From: Bacteroidales bacterium UBA2714 | GTDB lineage: Bacteria > Bacteroidota > Bacteroidia > Bacteroidales > P3 | Assembly (NCBI GenBank): GCA_002354035.1 | Contig: DEKU01000041.1 | Span: 1 to 27,124 of the forward strand | Length of the DNA stretch: 27,124 nt | Reading direction: 5' to 3' | Shown: positions 7,669 through 16,741 of the stretch, one piece after another | Layout of the letters: the number at the start of each line of letters is the position of its first letter | How positions within the stretch are numbered: position 1 is the first letter of the stretch | The notes under the pieces: model-generated | What the model was told of the DNA's origin: nothing | The model's database searches: none | Seen by the model: the letters and a program-made list of their open reading frames with translations, nothing else | Translations under genes and position numbers: made by a program

Positions 7669-10600
7669 ATGAGAAAGACATATTTTGTTGGTATCGTATT
7701 GATGTTGGGGATGTTGATGTTCCCAGTCGCCATGTTGCACGCTCAGGACGAGTGGAACGATGTGGGGGTGTGGAGCGTGGGCACGGTGCCGCCCCACTCC
7801 AACGTAATACCCTATGCCGACGAACAGGATGTGGCCACGCTGGCTTATCAACAGTCACCATATTACCGCTCGCTCAACGGCAAGTGGAAATTCCACATGG
7901 CCGAAAACCCATACGCCTGCCCCAAGGGATTCTACGAACAAGACTATGACGCCGCCGGATGGGACGAGATCGAGGTGCCCGGCAACATCGAACTGCAAGG
8001 GTTCGGCACACCCGTCTACACCAACATGCGCAACGAGTTTCCTTCCAATCCCCCATACGCTCCCACCGATTTCAACCCCACGGGCTGCTATGTGCGCGAT
8101 TTCCAGCTGCCCGACAGTTGGCGCGGACGGCGCGTAGTGATACGCTTCGGGGCCGTCCGGTCGGCCATGTACCTTTATGTCAATGGCAAAAAATTCGGCT
8201 ATGCCGAAGACTCCAAGAGCCCTGCCGAGTGGGACATCACGCAGAGCGTCCACCCCGGACGGAACCGCGTGGCGGTGATGGTGATGCGCTTTTGCGACGG
8301 AAGTTATCTGGAGTGTCAGGACATGTGGCGCATGAGTGGCATCACCCGCGACGTGTGCATCTATTCCACCCCCCGTTTCCATATTGCTGACTACAAGATG
8401 GTGGCTCGGATCGACGAGCAAACTGGCGATGGGTTGATAGACCTGAGCGTGAACCTCTCGGGCCGACTGGGAGGACACATGGTGGTGGAGGCCGAGTTGC
8501 AGGACAGCAGCGGCAACCGGGTGTGGACCAAGCAGTGCCGCATGGAGCCGCGCGACTGGACCACCCGTTTCGAAGGGTCGGACTGCCGGTTTCCCAAAGT
8601 GCATCCCTGGACAGCCGAGACCCCCTATCTCTACACCCTCATCATGCGCCTGCAAAACGCGGGCGGAGTGACCACGGAGACCATCGGGTGCAAGGTGGGG
8701 TTCCGCAATGTGGAGATCAAGGACATCGTCTATCAAGGCGACGACACGACGCTCATAGCCCGGCAGCTGTGTGTCAACGGGGTGCCGGTGACCATACGCG
8801 GCGTGAACCGCCACGAACATAGCCCCTACACCGGCCAATACCTGACCCGGGCGGAAATGGAGTTCGACATAATGCTGATGAAGCACATGAACATCAACGC
8901 CGTCCGCACCAGCCACTATCCCGACGACGAATACTGGTATGAGCTGTGCGACCGCTACGGCCTTTACGTGTGGGACGAGGCCAATGTGGAGAGCCACGCC
9001 CAGGGCTATGGCGAGGCAAGCCTGGCCAAAAAGAAGGAATGGAGCTGGCCGATGCAGTACCGCGTGAACAATATGTACCACCGTGACCGCAACTACGCCT
9101 CGGTGATAGCGTGGTCGCTGGGCAACGAATGCGGCAACGGGGTGGCAACGGAGCATACCTACCGCTATCTGAAGCGCCTGGACAACACCCGTCCCGTCAC
9201 CTACGAGCGTGCGGTACTGGACTGGAACACCGATATCGTGGAGGTGATGTACCCCTCGGTGGAATACCTTTCGGACTATTGTGCCGACTGGCGGGGACTG
9301 GGCAACCATTTTGAACGTTTGCGCGACCTCAACGATGAGGGTACACAACTGCCCGCCAAACTGCGACGTTCCCTCAAGGCCAACACCCTGACCGACGACA
9401 CGGCGGCCCACGGTCCCGTTTTGCGCCCCTATATCATGGCCGAATACTGCCACGCCATGGGCAACAGCATGGGTGGACTGAAAGACTATTGGGACACCAT
9501 CGACAAATACCCTCCGCTGCAAGGCGGTTTTGTGTGGGATTGGGTGGACCAGAGCTTTGTGCGCCACTCCAGCCAGCCTTCAGCACCCTATGGCGAGGCA
9601 ACGGACAGTGCCCTCACTTCCAACCCCCTGCGGGAGGGGCTGTGGTATGCCGTGGGAGGCGACCTCGGCACCCTGCCCGGCGTGGAGCACGACGATGCTT
9701 TCTGCGCCAACGGGGTGGTGGGTAGCCTTCGCATTCCCCATGCCCATGCCAACGAGCTGCAAAAAGTCTACCAGTGCCTCAAAGTCACCAGCCATACCGA
9801 CGCCGAAGGCCAACAATACTTCATGCTTCACAACACGTTCAACTTTCGCGACGCCAGCGATTTCGTGTGCCAGTGTCTGGTTTTCTCCTCGCTGCGCGAC
9901 AGCATCTTTTGCGACACCATCTATCCCCATCTGCCAGCAGGCGAGAGCTGCCGCCTCGATTTCTCCCTCCCGGAGCTGGCGGCATTGCCCGGCGAACGGT
10001 TCTTCGTGCGATTCAACTTCACGGGTGACAGCTATGAGGTGAACGACCCCTACGACGCCGGAACCTCGTGGATACTGAGCGAGAACAGCCACGACGAGTT
10101 TGAGCTGACCACCATCGAGAGCCCTACCGACTCGATCGATCTGCCCGAAGTGTCGATGCGCGACTTCTTCTGGGGCTGGAGCAAGGAGCAACATCAGGTG
10201 TCGCTGGGACGCGAAGACATTTTCTCCATGCTTATCAACTCAGACAATGGCTACATCACCAGTTACAAATATAAAGGCATCGAGCTGCTCAAGGCTCCGC
10301 TCCGCTGGCACTTTTGGCGGCCTCCCACGCTCAACGACCTTGTCGACCCCTACGGAGCCCGCGCATGGGAGGGGCTGGACAGCCTGACTCCCACCCCCGT
10401 GAGCTGCACCGTGACCCCCATCGGCGAGGCTGACCGCATGGCCGAGGCCGACATCCTGCTGGAGCTCTCCTCGCCCGAAGGGCGGACCATGGCGCTGCGC
10501 CAGATTGTGGAGGTGGATGCCGAGGGACGTGTGCAGCTCAGCTATATGCTGCAACCCCGCGGCAGCTACCGCACCCTGCCCCGGCTGGGCATTCAGCTGG

Positions 10601-11661
10601 GTATTGACTCGGCTTGCAGCCAGGTGGAATGGTGGGGCAATTTCTACGAGACCTACCCCGACCGCAACCAGGCCAAATGGCAGGGACTGAACCGCTCGGC
10701 TCCGTCCGACGTGTGCGGCGAGCTGCATGTGGTGCCTCAGGAAAGCGGCAACCGCTCGGCCTACTGGACCACTTTCTCCGTCCGCAACCGGAAACTTTCG
10801 TTCTGCTCGGCCGACACAGGATGCATCGGCTTTGGCATACGCCGCTATGAGGACAGCGTCCTCACCACAGCTCGGCGCATCAACAGGCTCACCCCTTCGC
10901 ACCATTATATCGTCAACATCGATGCCCGCCAAGCCGGTCTGGGCAGCGCCACCTGTGGCCCCGGTGTGGCCGAACGCTACCGCATCAGCGGCGACAGCGT
11001 TCAGCGTTTCCGTTTCGTCATGGTGCCCTCACTGCCTGCCGACAGCGTCAACCTTTGGCGCTACTGCGGCTACTATTTCGACACCCCTCCCGAGTTCAAG
11101 CTCAGCATGCCCGACAATCAGCACAACCACATCGAAAGCCTCACGGTGAAAGCATACGGCGACTCGGCTCAACCCGCCGACAGACCCAACGCCACCTACG
11201 GCCAAGGCTTTCCCTCAGTGCTGCACGACAACCGTCTGGGCATAGCCGGCAACTACGGCGACGGCTGGACAGGGTTCTCCGGCCGCGACAGCATCGACAT
11301 CAACATCGTGCTGGACAGCCCCACCACCCTCAAACAGATTTCGGCAGGCTTCTGCCACAGCCCCGCCGACTGGGTGGTAAGCCCCGTGGACGTGGCCGTG
11401 CAATGGTCGACTGATGGCAAACAGTACTCCCCTTGGCAGCCGTTGGAAGTGGCGCGCCCACTGGTCAACGAATCGAAAGAGAGCCGCCGCCTCTCCCTCC
11501 GCCGCTCGTTCGCGCAGCGCCAAGGCCTTTTCCATCCCGCCGAAGCCCGCGGGGTACGCTATGTGCGGCTGCGTGTGCACTGCCTGAAATCACTGCCCCA
11601 GTGGCACGAATACAGCGGCGAGCCCGCATGGCTCATGATAGACGAAATCACTGTACAATAA
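7669..11661 (+). CDS. Secreted GH2 beta-galactosidase with C-terminal discoidin-like domain
   Basis: 1330 aa. A signal peptide covers about residues 1-25 (ending MLHAQ). The LacZ architecture follows: sugar-binding domain (SLNGKWKFH, VPGNIELQGFGTPVYTN), immunoglobulin-like domain, TIM barrel and a small-chain beta-sandwich (NSDNGYITSYKYKG). The barrel carries GVNRHEHSP, the acid/base glutamate E487 in SLGNECGNG, and the nucleophile E592 in MAEYCHAMGNS. About 175 residues beyond the usual LacZ end (roughly 1155-1330) resemble an F5/8 type C (discoidin) carbohydrate-binding module. It releases terminal beta-linked galactose; the signal peptide suggests periplasmic or surface action on host or dietary glycans. 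The CNNM gene follows after 44 bp. Substrate linkage cannot be told. Confidence 0.93.
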   Translation: MRKTYFVGIVLMLGMLMFPVAMLHAQDEWNDVGVWSVGTVPPHSNVIPYADEQDVATLAYQQSPYYRSLNGKWKFHMAENPYACPKGFYEQDYDAAGWDEIEVPGNIELQGFGTPVYTNMRNEFPSNPPYAPTDFNPTGCYVRDFQLPDSWRGRRVVIRFGAVRSAMYLYVNGKKFGYAEDSKSPAEWDITQSVHPGRNRVAVMVMRFCDGSYLECQDMWRMSGITRDVCIYSTPRFHIADYKMVARIDEQTGDGLIDLSVNLSGRLGGHMVVEAELQDSSGNRVWTKQCRMEPRDWTTRFEGSDCRFPKVHPWTAETPYLYTLIMRLQNAGGVTTETIGCKVGFRNVEIKDIVYQGDDTTLIARQLCVNGVPVTIRGVNRHEHSPYTGQYLTRAEMEFDIMLMKHMNINAVRTSHYPDDEYWYELCDRYGLYVWDEANVESHAQGYGEASLAKKKEWSWPMQYRVNNMYHRDRNYASVIAWSLGNECGNGVATEHTYRYLKRLDNTRPVTYERAVLDWNTDIVEVMYPSVEYLSDYCADWRGLGNHFERLRDLNDEGTQLPAKLRRSLKANTLTDDTAAHGPVLRPYIMAEYCHAMGNSMGGLKDYWDTIDKYPPLQGGFVWDWVDQSFVRHSSQPSAPYGEATDSALTSNPLREGLWYAVGGDLGTLPGVEHDDAFCANGVVGSLRIPHAHANELQKVYQCLKVTSHTDAEGQQYFMLHNTFNFRDASDFVCQCLVFSSLRDSIFCDTIYPHLPAGESCRLDFSLPELAALPGERFFVRFNFTGDSYEVNDPYDAGTSWILSENSHDEFELTTIESPTDSIDLPEVSMRDFFWGWSKEQHQVSLGREDIFSMLINSDNGYITSYKYKGIELLKAPLRWHFWRPPTLNDLVDPYGARAWEGLDSLTPTPVSCTVTPIGEADRMAEADILLELSSPEGRTMALRQIVEVDAEGRVQLSYMLQPRGSYRTLPRLGIQLGIDSACSQVEWWGNFYETYPDRNQAKWQGLNRSAPSDVCGELHVVPQESGNRSAYWTTFSVRNRKLSFCSADTGCIGFGIRRYEDSVLTTARRINRLTPSHHYIVNIDARQAGLGSATCGPGVAERYRISGDSVQRFRFVMVPSLPADSVNLWRYCGYYFDTPPEFKLSMPDNQHNHIESLTVKAYGDSAQPADRPNATYGQGFPSVLHDNRLGIAGNYGDGWTGFSGRDSIDINIVLDSPTTLKQISAGFCHSPADWVVSPVDVAVQWSTDGKQYSPWQPLEVARPLVNESKESRRLSLRRSFAQRQGLFHPAEARGVRYVRLRVHCLKSLPQWHEYSGEPAWLMIDEITVQ

Positions 11662-11705
11662 AATATAAACCAAAAGAATAACAGCAACAAACACTACAAT
11701 TCGAA

Positions 11706-12791
11706 ATGGCACTCCTTCTGACATTCCTTTTGGGCGCAATGACCATATCGTTCATCTGCTCGATATTGGAGGCAACGCTCATGTCCACCCCCTTGTCTTA
11801 TGTCAACATGCGCGAAGACGAGGGCTATAAACCCGCCACCCGCTTCAAGCGATACAAGACCGACAACGCACGTCCCATAGCCGCCATCCTCTCCCTCAAC
11901 ACCATCGCCAACACCATCGGTGCCGCCGGCGTGGGAGCCCAAGCCACCGAAGTGTTCGGCAGCCAGTGGTTCGGCGTGGTCTCCGCCGTCACCACCATCC
12001 TCATCCTCGTCTTCTCCGAAATCATCCCCAAAACCATCGGCACCCGCTACTGGAAAAAACTCATGGGTTTCACCACCCGCACCCTCCGCTTCATCATCAT
12101 CCTGCTCTTCCCCATCGTGTGGGTTGTGGAGAAGCTCTCCAAAACCATTGCCGACGACGATGAGGACGAGGCCGCCGTCAGCCGCGAGGAAGTGGCCGCC
12201 ATGGCCGATATGGCCGAGGACGAAGAGGTGATAGACGAGGACGAAAACAAAATCATCCAGAACGTCATCAAGCTCGACGATGTCAAGGCCGAGGACGTCA
12301 TGACCCCCACCACCGTGGCCGCCATCGCCCCAGAGCAGATGACCCTCAAAGAGTTCTACCGCGACAAGACCTATTCCCACTTCTCCCGCATACCGGTCTA
12401 CAGCGACAGCGACGAGTACATCACAGGCTACGTCCTCCGCAGCGAGGCCCTCGAACTCCTCACCGAGGACAAGTTCAACATGACCCTCGGCGAAATCAAG
12501 CGCGACATCGTCATGTACCGCGAGGAAATGCCCGTGTCCGAAATCTGGGACTCCATGCTACGCAACAAACGCCACATTGCCTGCGTCATCGACGAGTACG
12601 GCAGCTTCCAAGGCATCATCACCCTCGAAGACATCATCGAAACCATCGTGGGACTGGAGATTATGGACGAGCGCGACGACGTGGCCGACCTCCGGCAGCT
12701 GGCCCTCGACCGATGGCACCAGCGCCAGTCGCGCTTCAAAGTCATCGACCTCCCCGACGACCAGGAAACCGAAAAAACATCAAACTCCTAA
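11706..12791 (+). CDS. CNNM (DUF21) transmembrane protein with CBS pair, hemolysin/CorC type
   Basis: 361 aa. The N-terminal DUF21/CNNM domain (about 1-150) has four hydrophobic stretches, an early SILEATLMSTP motif and SEIIPKTIG near 98-106, both typical of this family. An acidic linker (about 155-185) precedes two CBS motifs between about 200 and 320, with VMTPTTVAAI, FSRIPVYSD and DEYGSFQGIITLEDIIE. Members are linked to magnesium or cobalt efflux. The C-terminal CorC_HlyC transporter-associated domain is absent, so this is the short form. It lies between beta-galactosidase and PNGase genes on the same strand without visible promoters, perhaps only as a passenger. Confidence 0.9.
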   Translation: MALLLTFLLGAMTISFICSILEATLMSTPLSYVNMREDEGYKPATRFKRYKTDNARPIAAILSLNTIANTIGAAGVGAQATEVFGSQWFGVVSAVTTILILVFSEIIPKTIGTRYWKKLMGFTTRTLRFIIILLFPIVWVVEKLSKTIADDDEDEAAVSREEVAAMADMAEDEEVIDEDENKIIQNVIKLDDVKAEDVMTPTTVAAIAPEQMTLKEFYRDKTYSHFSRIPVYSDSDEYITGYVLRSEALELLTEDKFNMTLGEIKRDIVMYREEMPVSEIWDSMLRNKRHIACVIDEYGSFQGIITLEDIIETIVGLEIMDERDDVADLRQLALDRWHQRQSRFKVIDLPDDQETEKTSNS

Positions 12792-12862
12792 GCCCTCCCT
12801 CCCCCAGAGCGGCACCCGCTTAGGACAATCACAATAAAACCCACCTTTATCCAACCCACATT

Positions 12863-14719
12863 ATGCAAAAAATCCTTGTCCTCATCCTGTTGATGGCCGC
12901 CGTGGTCCACCTCCCAGCCCAGACCCAGCCCGTCAAAGTGTCCAAAAACGCCAACCACTTTGTCTATGCCACCTACGACTATGGCGAGCACATCGACACG
13001 CAGTACACCCAAATAGAAATCGCCGGCAGCTGGCAGTATCTCGTCCTTTCCGGCGACCGCCTGCCCGGCGAATACCACCGCCATGCAGCCAATGCCAAAG
13101 GCAACTACATCAAGGGCTACTCCGTCGAGGACATCTTCGTCAACGAATCCACCGACTCCATCACCTACCTCACCGCCCTCTTCAACGGCAACAGCTGGGA
13201 CTATTACCGCACCGCATCCCCCTTCAGCCGCAGCGACATCAAATTCGACACAGCCCAAGTGAACGGCCTCACCCGCTACACATGCTCCATCAACAGCAAC
13301 ACGCTGGAGTTCTACGTGCAGCCCTTCAAAACCAGATGGCACGGCGGCCCCAACACCCGGAGCAAAGAGTCCCGCAGCCTTACACCCGTGCCCTACTATG
13401 GGCGCTTCCCCGGTCTGCTGGTCAGCTTTTGGCGCAACGGCCAATGTCGCATGCAGCTGGTCCGCACCGAGCGGGCCCACAGCAGCAAGTACTACTTAGA
13501 CAACCGCATACCCCTTGTCTCTAACCGCGAACTCTCCAACATCAAACGCCGTCAAATGGTTGTCACCACCCGCGTTTTCGACAGCGTGCAGCTGTGCTGG
13601 TGCGGCAAAAACGACCATATCGAAGGCGACTACCGTGCCAACACACCCTTCGACTCCGTGCTCCACTACGCCGGTGGCACCCTGGCCCTCAAACGCATCC
13701 GCCTGCCCCAGCTGCCCTCACACTATCAGACCTTCCTCGAACTCCACCAGCGCAGCACCGGCGACGCCTACGACCGCACAGGCTCCATCTTCGTCATCCC
13801 TGGTGCCAAAAACCACCTCGAACCCAATTTCTTCGACGGCATCAACAACCACCCCGACTCCCTGCCCACCTTCATCGGGCGCAACGGCGAACGCTATCAA
13901 GGCATCCGTCCGGGCATCAGCACCCTGCGCCAATACCTCATCTCCTCTTTCGTCTACCAGCCCCCTGTCGAACTCATGCGTTTCTTCACCCCCTTCGGCG
14001 TGGGTCAGTTCAACGACCGTGTGCAGCTCGACGGCCTCGACTGGCAGGACGAAGCCTACTACAAACAAGAAGTCACCGACCTCGCTCCGCTGCTGCAAGG
14101 CGAAGTGTGGATTGGCATCTGGATTGGCAACTACGACCGTGGCGGCCACACCGTCACCCTCGACATCAAATCCTACCCCGGCGCGCCCTCTGCCGAAGTG
14201 GACAGCAACGCCTCCCGCTACTGCTCATCGCTCTTCAACACCTGCAATGTCCTTGAGATGGCAGGGCAGAACTACGGCCGTCTTTTCGCCACCGACAGCC
14301 TTACCACCCGCTTTGCCATAGTCGACACCAGCATGTCCTACCGTCTGCGCTACATAGCCACCGGCCACGGCGGCTGGGACGGCGGCGACGAGTTCAACCC
14401 CAAGACCCACACACTGCTCATCGACGGCAAACCCGCCTTCACCTTCACCCCCTGGCGCACCGACTGCGGGCGCTACCGCGAGTGGAACCCCGTCAGCGGC
14501 AACTTCTGGAACGGTCTCTCCTCGTCCGACTTCTCGCGCTCCGGCTGGTGTCCCGGCACCGCCACCCAGCCCGTCTATTTCGACCTCATGGAATACTTCC
14601 GGCGCGAAGGCATCCCCGCCAAAGGCCAACACACCCTCACCGTGGCCATACCCCAAGGCGAGCCTCAAGCGGGCAGTTTCAGCCACTGGTGCGTCAGCGG
14701 CATACTGCTGGCAGACTGA
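12863..14719 (+). CDS. Secreted PNGase F-family N-glycan amidase
   Basis: 618 aa. A signal peptide is at residues 1-20 (ILVLILLMAAVVHLPAQ). The remainder resembles peptide-N-glycosidase F-type proteins, which cut the bond between asparagine and the first GlcNAc and release whole N-glycans. The clearest evidence is in the C-terminal half: ATGHGGWDGGDEFNPK, a cysteine-containing CGRYREWNP segment and RSGWCPGTATQPVYFDL, characteristic of the PNGase F beta-sandwich. The length exceeds the classic 314-residue mature enzyme, so extra N-terminal modules are present (residues about 25-270). I did not assign the catalytic acidic residues. It follows the CNNM gene by 71 bp and its last 26 bp overlap the end of the convergent LRR gene. 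An inactive relative is possible. Confidence 0.75.
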   Translation: MQKILVLILLMAAVVHLPAQTQPVKVSKNANHFVYATYDYGEHIDTQYTQIEIAGSWQYLVLSGDRLPGEYHRHAANAKGNYIKGYSVEDIFVNESTDSITYLTALFNGNSWDYYRTASPFSRSDIKFDTAQVNGLTRYTCSINSNTLEFYVQPFKTRWHGGPNTRSKESRSLTPVPYYGRFPGLLVSFWRNGQCRMQLVRTERAHSSKYYLDNRIPLVSNRELSNIKRRQMVVTTRVFDSVQLCWCGKNDHIEGDYRANTPFDSVLHYAGGTLALKRIRLPQLPSHYQTFLELHQRSTGDAYDRTGSIFVIPGAKNHLEPNFFDGINNHPDSLPTFIGRNGERYQGIRPGISTLRQYLISSFVYQPPVELMRFFTPFGVGQFNDRVQLDGLDWQDEAYYKQEVTDLAPLLQGEVWIGIWIGNYDRGGHTVTLDIKSYPGAPSAEVDSNASRYCSSLFNTCNVLEMAGQNYGRLFATDSLTTRFAIVDTSMSYRLRYIATGHGGWDGGDEFNPKTHTLLIDGKPAFTFTPWRTDCGRYREWNPVSGNFWNGLSSSDFSRSGWCPGTATQPVYFDLMEYFRREGIPAKGQHTLTVAIPQGEPQAGSFSHWCVSGILLAD

Positions 14720-16421
14720 CAACCACGCCTTCGCCGCGACCCACCCGCACCACATACACCGCTCCACCTCCCACCGGCACCCTCAACCGTCCGGCACCAT
14801 TCGTTGTCCGCATCACGCTGCGGCCCATCCAGTCCACCACTTCCACCGGTCGTCCCACGGCCCCCTCAATCACGATAGCCCAGCCTCCGTCTGACCTTAC
14901 GGCATACACCCTCGGAGCCTCCGCCTTCTCTCTTTCATCCACAGCCCCCAGCGGGCCAAACATTGCCGTGAAAAGCGTGTCGCTCTCCACCACCACCCGC
15001 CGCGGATTGGCCGCACTGCCGTCGTTCCACCCCACAAAACCGTACCCTTCAAAGGCCGTGGCCGCAATTGTCACCTCCGTGCCGAAGGCATAATCCCCTC
15101 CGCCGGTGGCCGAGCCCCACTCCCCATTGTTCGCCTCCACCCGAAGCCCATAAACCATCAGCTCAAAATGTGCCGTCACCGCCGAATCGCCCGTCAGCCA
15201 CAGCGTGTCGGGATTGGCCCGACTGCCATTGCTCCACTCCGCAAAACGGTAGCCCCTGCGCGCTGTAGCCCTCACCTCCGCCACCGAGTCGCACCGCACT
15301 CCCCACGGAGCCTCAGCCCATCCGTGTGCCGTGTCGTCCACCCCCACCTCGAGGCTCACCCCCGCCTCCGGCTCGGCATAGCGGTAGGCATCGCCCCACA
15401 CTTGCCTGTAGGCCGCCTCGGCGCCACAAGGCACCACAAACACCTTATCGGGCGACGTATTGCCAAAAGCATTGTCCTCTATGGCGGGCGGGACAGGGCT
15501 GTGGAAAAAGAAACTGTCCAGACTCACACACCGGTTGAAAGCATACCGCCCCACCTGTCTCACCCCCAAGCCCACACCGATACGGCCCAACGCCTCACAC
15601 TGGCTGAAAGCATAAGCACCCAGCGTCCGCACACTGTCTGGCACAACTACCTCCCGCAGCTGTCCGCACCCCTCAAACGAGCCATACCCTATAGCCTTCA
15701 ACCCTGCGGACAACTGCACCGAACGCAGCTTCCCGCACCCAAAAAAGGCGCCACGCCCCAGCGAGTCGACCCCCTCACCCAGCTCCAGCAGCGACAGCGA
15801 ATCGCAATAAGCAAAACACTCATCCTCCACCACCGTCACCCCGCTGCCCACATACACCGTGTCCAACCTCCGGCACTGGTTGAAAGCATATCGCCCCACC
15901 TTCCGGGTCGAATCGGGAATGACCAGCACGCCGTCCATCGCTCCACACTCTGCAAAAGCATAATCGCCAATCGTATCAACCACCGGCGGCAACACCACGC
16001 CGCCCAGCGCCACACAGTGGTAAAAAGCATAACGGCCTATCACCCGGACTGAGTCGCCCAGCGCGGCCGCCGCAAGCGCCGTGCAATTACGGAAAGCCCC
16101 GTCGGCTACCCGCCTCACCGACCCCGGCACCACCACCGACGTGACCCCCGACGAGGCAAACGACCCCACTCGCTCCACCCTGTAGCCCACCCCGCCATAC
16201 GCCACCGAATCGGGAATCACCAACGGTCCCGCAAGCGCAATGCCGGGCTGTTTCGACACCTCCACCGCACCATCCACCACCACACACCGCAGCACCTGCC
16301 CGCTCGGAGCCGTGCAGGTGAACGTCTGAGCCAAAGCACCGCCATGCGCCAAAAGCAGCACCGCCGCCACACAATGCAACAGCCCGCGCACCAGCCCCAA
16401 CCATAAACCAATACACTTCAT
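14694..16421 (-). CDS. Leucine-rich-repeat (BspA-type) surface protein with T9SS-like sorting domain
   Basis: 575 aa from the ATG at 16421; the open frame extends further to 16469 but the signal peptide begins here. Signal peptide residues 1-32 (ending GGALAQ). From about 75 to 325 there are some ten repeats of 23 residues of the form IGxYAFxxCxxLxxVxLPxxV, the BspA/Treponema LRR type. A linker with one cysteine follows, then two InlB-like B-repeat units (FAEWSNGSRANPDTLW and FVGWNDGSAANPRRVV). The last 75 residues (VEVVDWMGRSV, GAVYVVRVGRGEG) resemble a Por/T9SS type A C-terminal sorting domain. BspA-like proteins bind host matrix or other bacteria; the target here is unknown. Similar tgaaagcat-containing DNA units recur across the repeats. 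Confidence 0.88.
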   Translation of the reverse strand: MKCIGLWLGLVRGLLHCVAAVLLLAHGGALAQTFTCTAPSGQVLRCVVVDGAVEVSKQPGIALAGPLVIPDSVAYGGVGYRVERVGSFASSGVTSVVVPGSVRRVADGAFRNCTALAAAALGDSVRVIGRYAFYHCVALGGVVLPPVVDTIGDYAFAECGAMDGVLVIPDSTRKVGRYAFNQCRRLDTVYVGSGVTVVEDECFAYCDSLSLLELGEGVDSLGRGAFFGCGKLRSVQLSAGLKAIGYGSFEGCGQLREVVVPDSVRTLGAYAFSQCEALGRIGVGLGVRQVGRYAFNRCVSLDSFFFHSPVPPAIEDNAFGNTSPDKVFVVPCGAEAAYRQVWGDAYRYAEPEAGVSLEVGVDDTAHGWAEAPWGVRCDSVAEVRATARRGYRFAEWSNGSRANPDTLWLTGDSAVTAHFELMVYGLRVEANNGEWGSATGGGDYAFGTEVTIAATAFEGYGFVGWNDGSAANPRRVVVESDTLFTAMFGPLGAVDEREKAEAPRVYAVRSDGGWAIVIEGAVGRPVEVVDWMGRSVMRTTNGAGRLRVPVGGGAVYVVRVGRGEGVVVSLPAVCR

Positions 16422-16484
16422 TTCATTGATATTTATACTATTGACACAACGCCGCCGTCCGCAAGACAACGGCTATTACCAGTG

Positions 16485-16492
16485 CAAATATA
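16485..16492 (-). promoter_or_regulatory. -7 promoter box for the LRR surface protein gene
   Basis: The minus strand reads TATATTTG, matching TAnnTTTG, 64 bp before the ATG at 16421. Confidence 0.6.
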
Positions 16493-16684
16493 CACAAAAA
16501 GCTTCATTTCACACACCTCCTTCAAAAATAAAGCCTCCCAACCCCCACAATCGGCACACCGCCTCACCCACTGCGCGGCACGGAAGCCCCACCACCCACC
16601 ATGACCCGAGCCAGTTCCCAACCGCAATCCTCTTAAAGAATACTCATATTCGCTTATTATATAAACAGATAATATCTCTTACAT

Positions 16685-16717
16685 TCTCTTTATTCTCTTT
16701 TGGAGAGAATAAAGAGA
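16685..16717 (-). terminator. Perfect 14-bp stem-loop downstream of the symporter gene
   Basis: Arms TCTCTTTATTCTCT and AGAGAATAAAGAGA enclose a five-base loop. It lies 25 bp after the symporter stop. There is no T-run behind it on the minus strand, so it may be a weak or factor-assisted terminator or an mRNA-stabilising 3' hairpin rather than a classic terminator. Confidence 0.55.
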
Positions 16718-16741
16718 GACAAACAAGAAACAAAATAGTGT

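Larger units (their letters stand above)
16422..16741. other. Intergenic region between LRR gene and symporter gene
   Basis: 320 bp without a convincing gene. Near the LRR gene it carries a minus-strand -7 box (16485-16492). Near the symporter stop it carries a strong stem-loop (16685-16717). The middle part has no recognised signal. Confidence 0.6.

Noticed and set aside
7855..9567. 570-codon open frame on the minus strand inside the beta-galactosidase gene
   Set aside because: Histidine- and valine-rich antisense shadow; the plus-strand frame has all GH2 motifs.
15168..16052. 294-codon open frame opposite the LRR gene
   Set aside because: Repetitive antisense shadow of the LRR units.
15500..16120. 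Regularly spaced DNA repeats that could suggest a CRISPR array
   Set aside because: The period of about 69 bp and the similar units are explained by the 23-residue leucine-rich repeats of the coding sequence.
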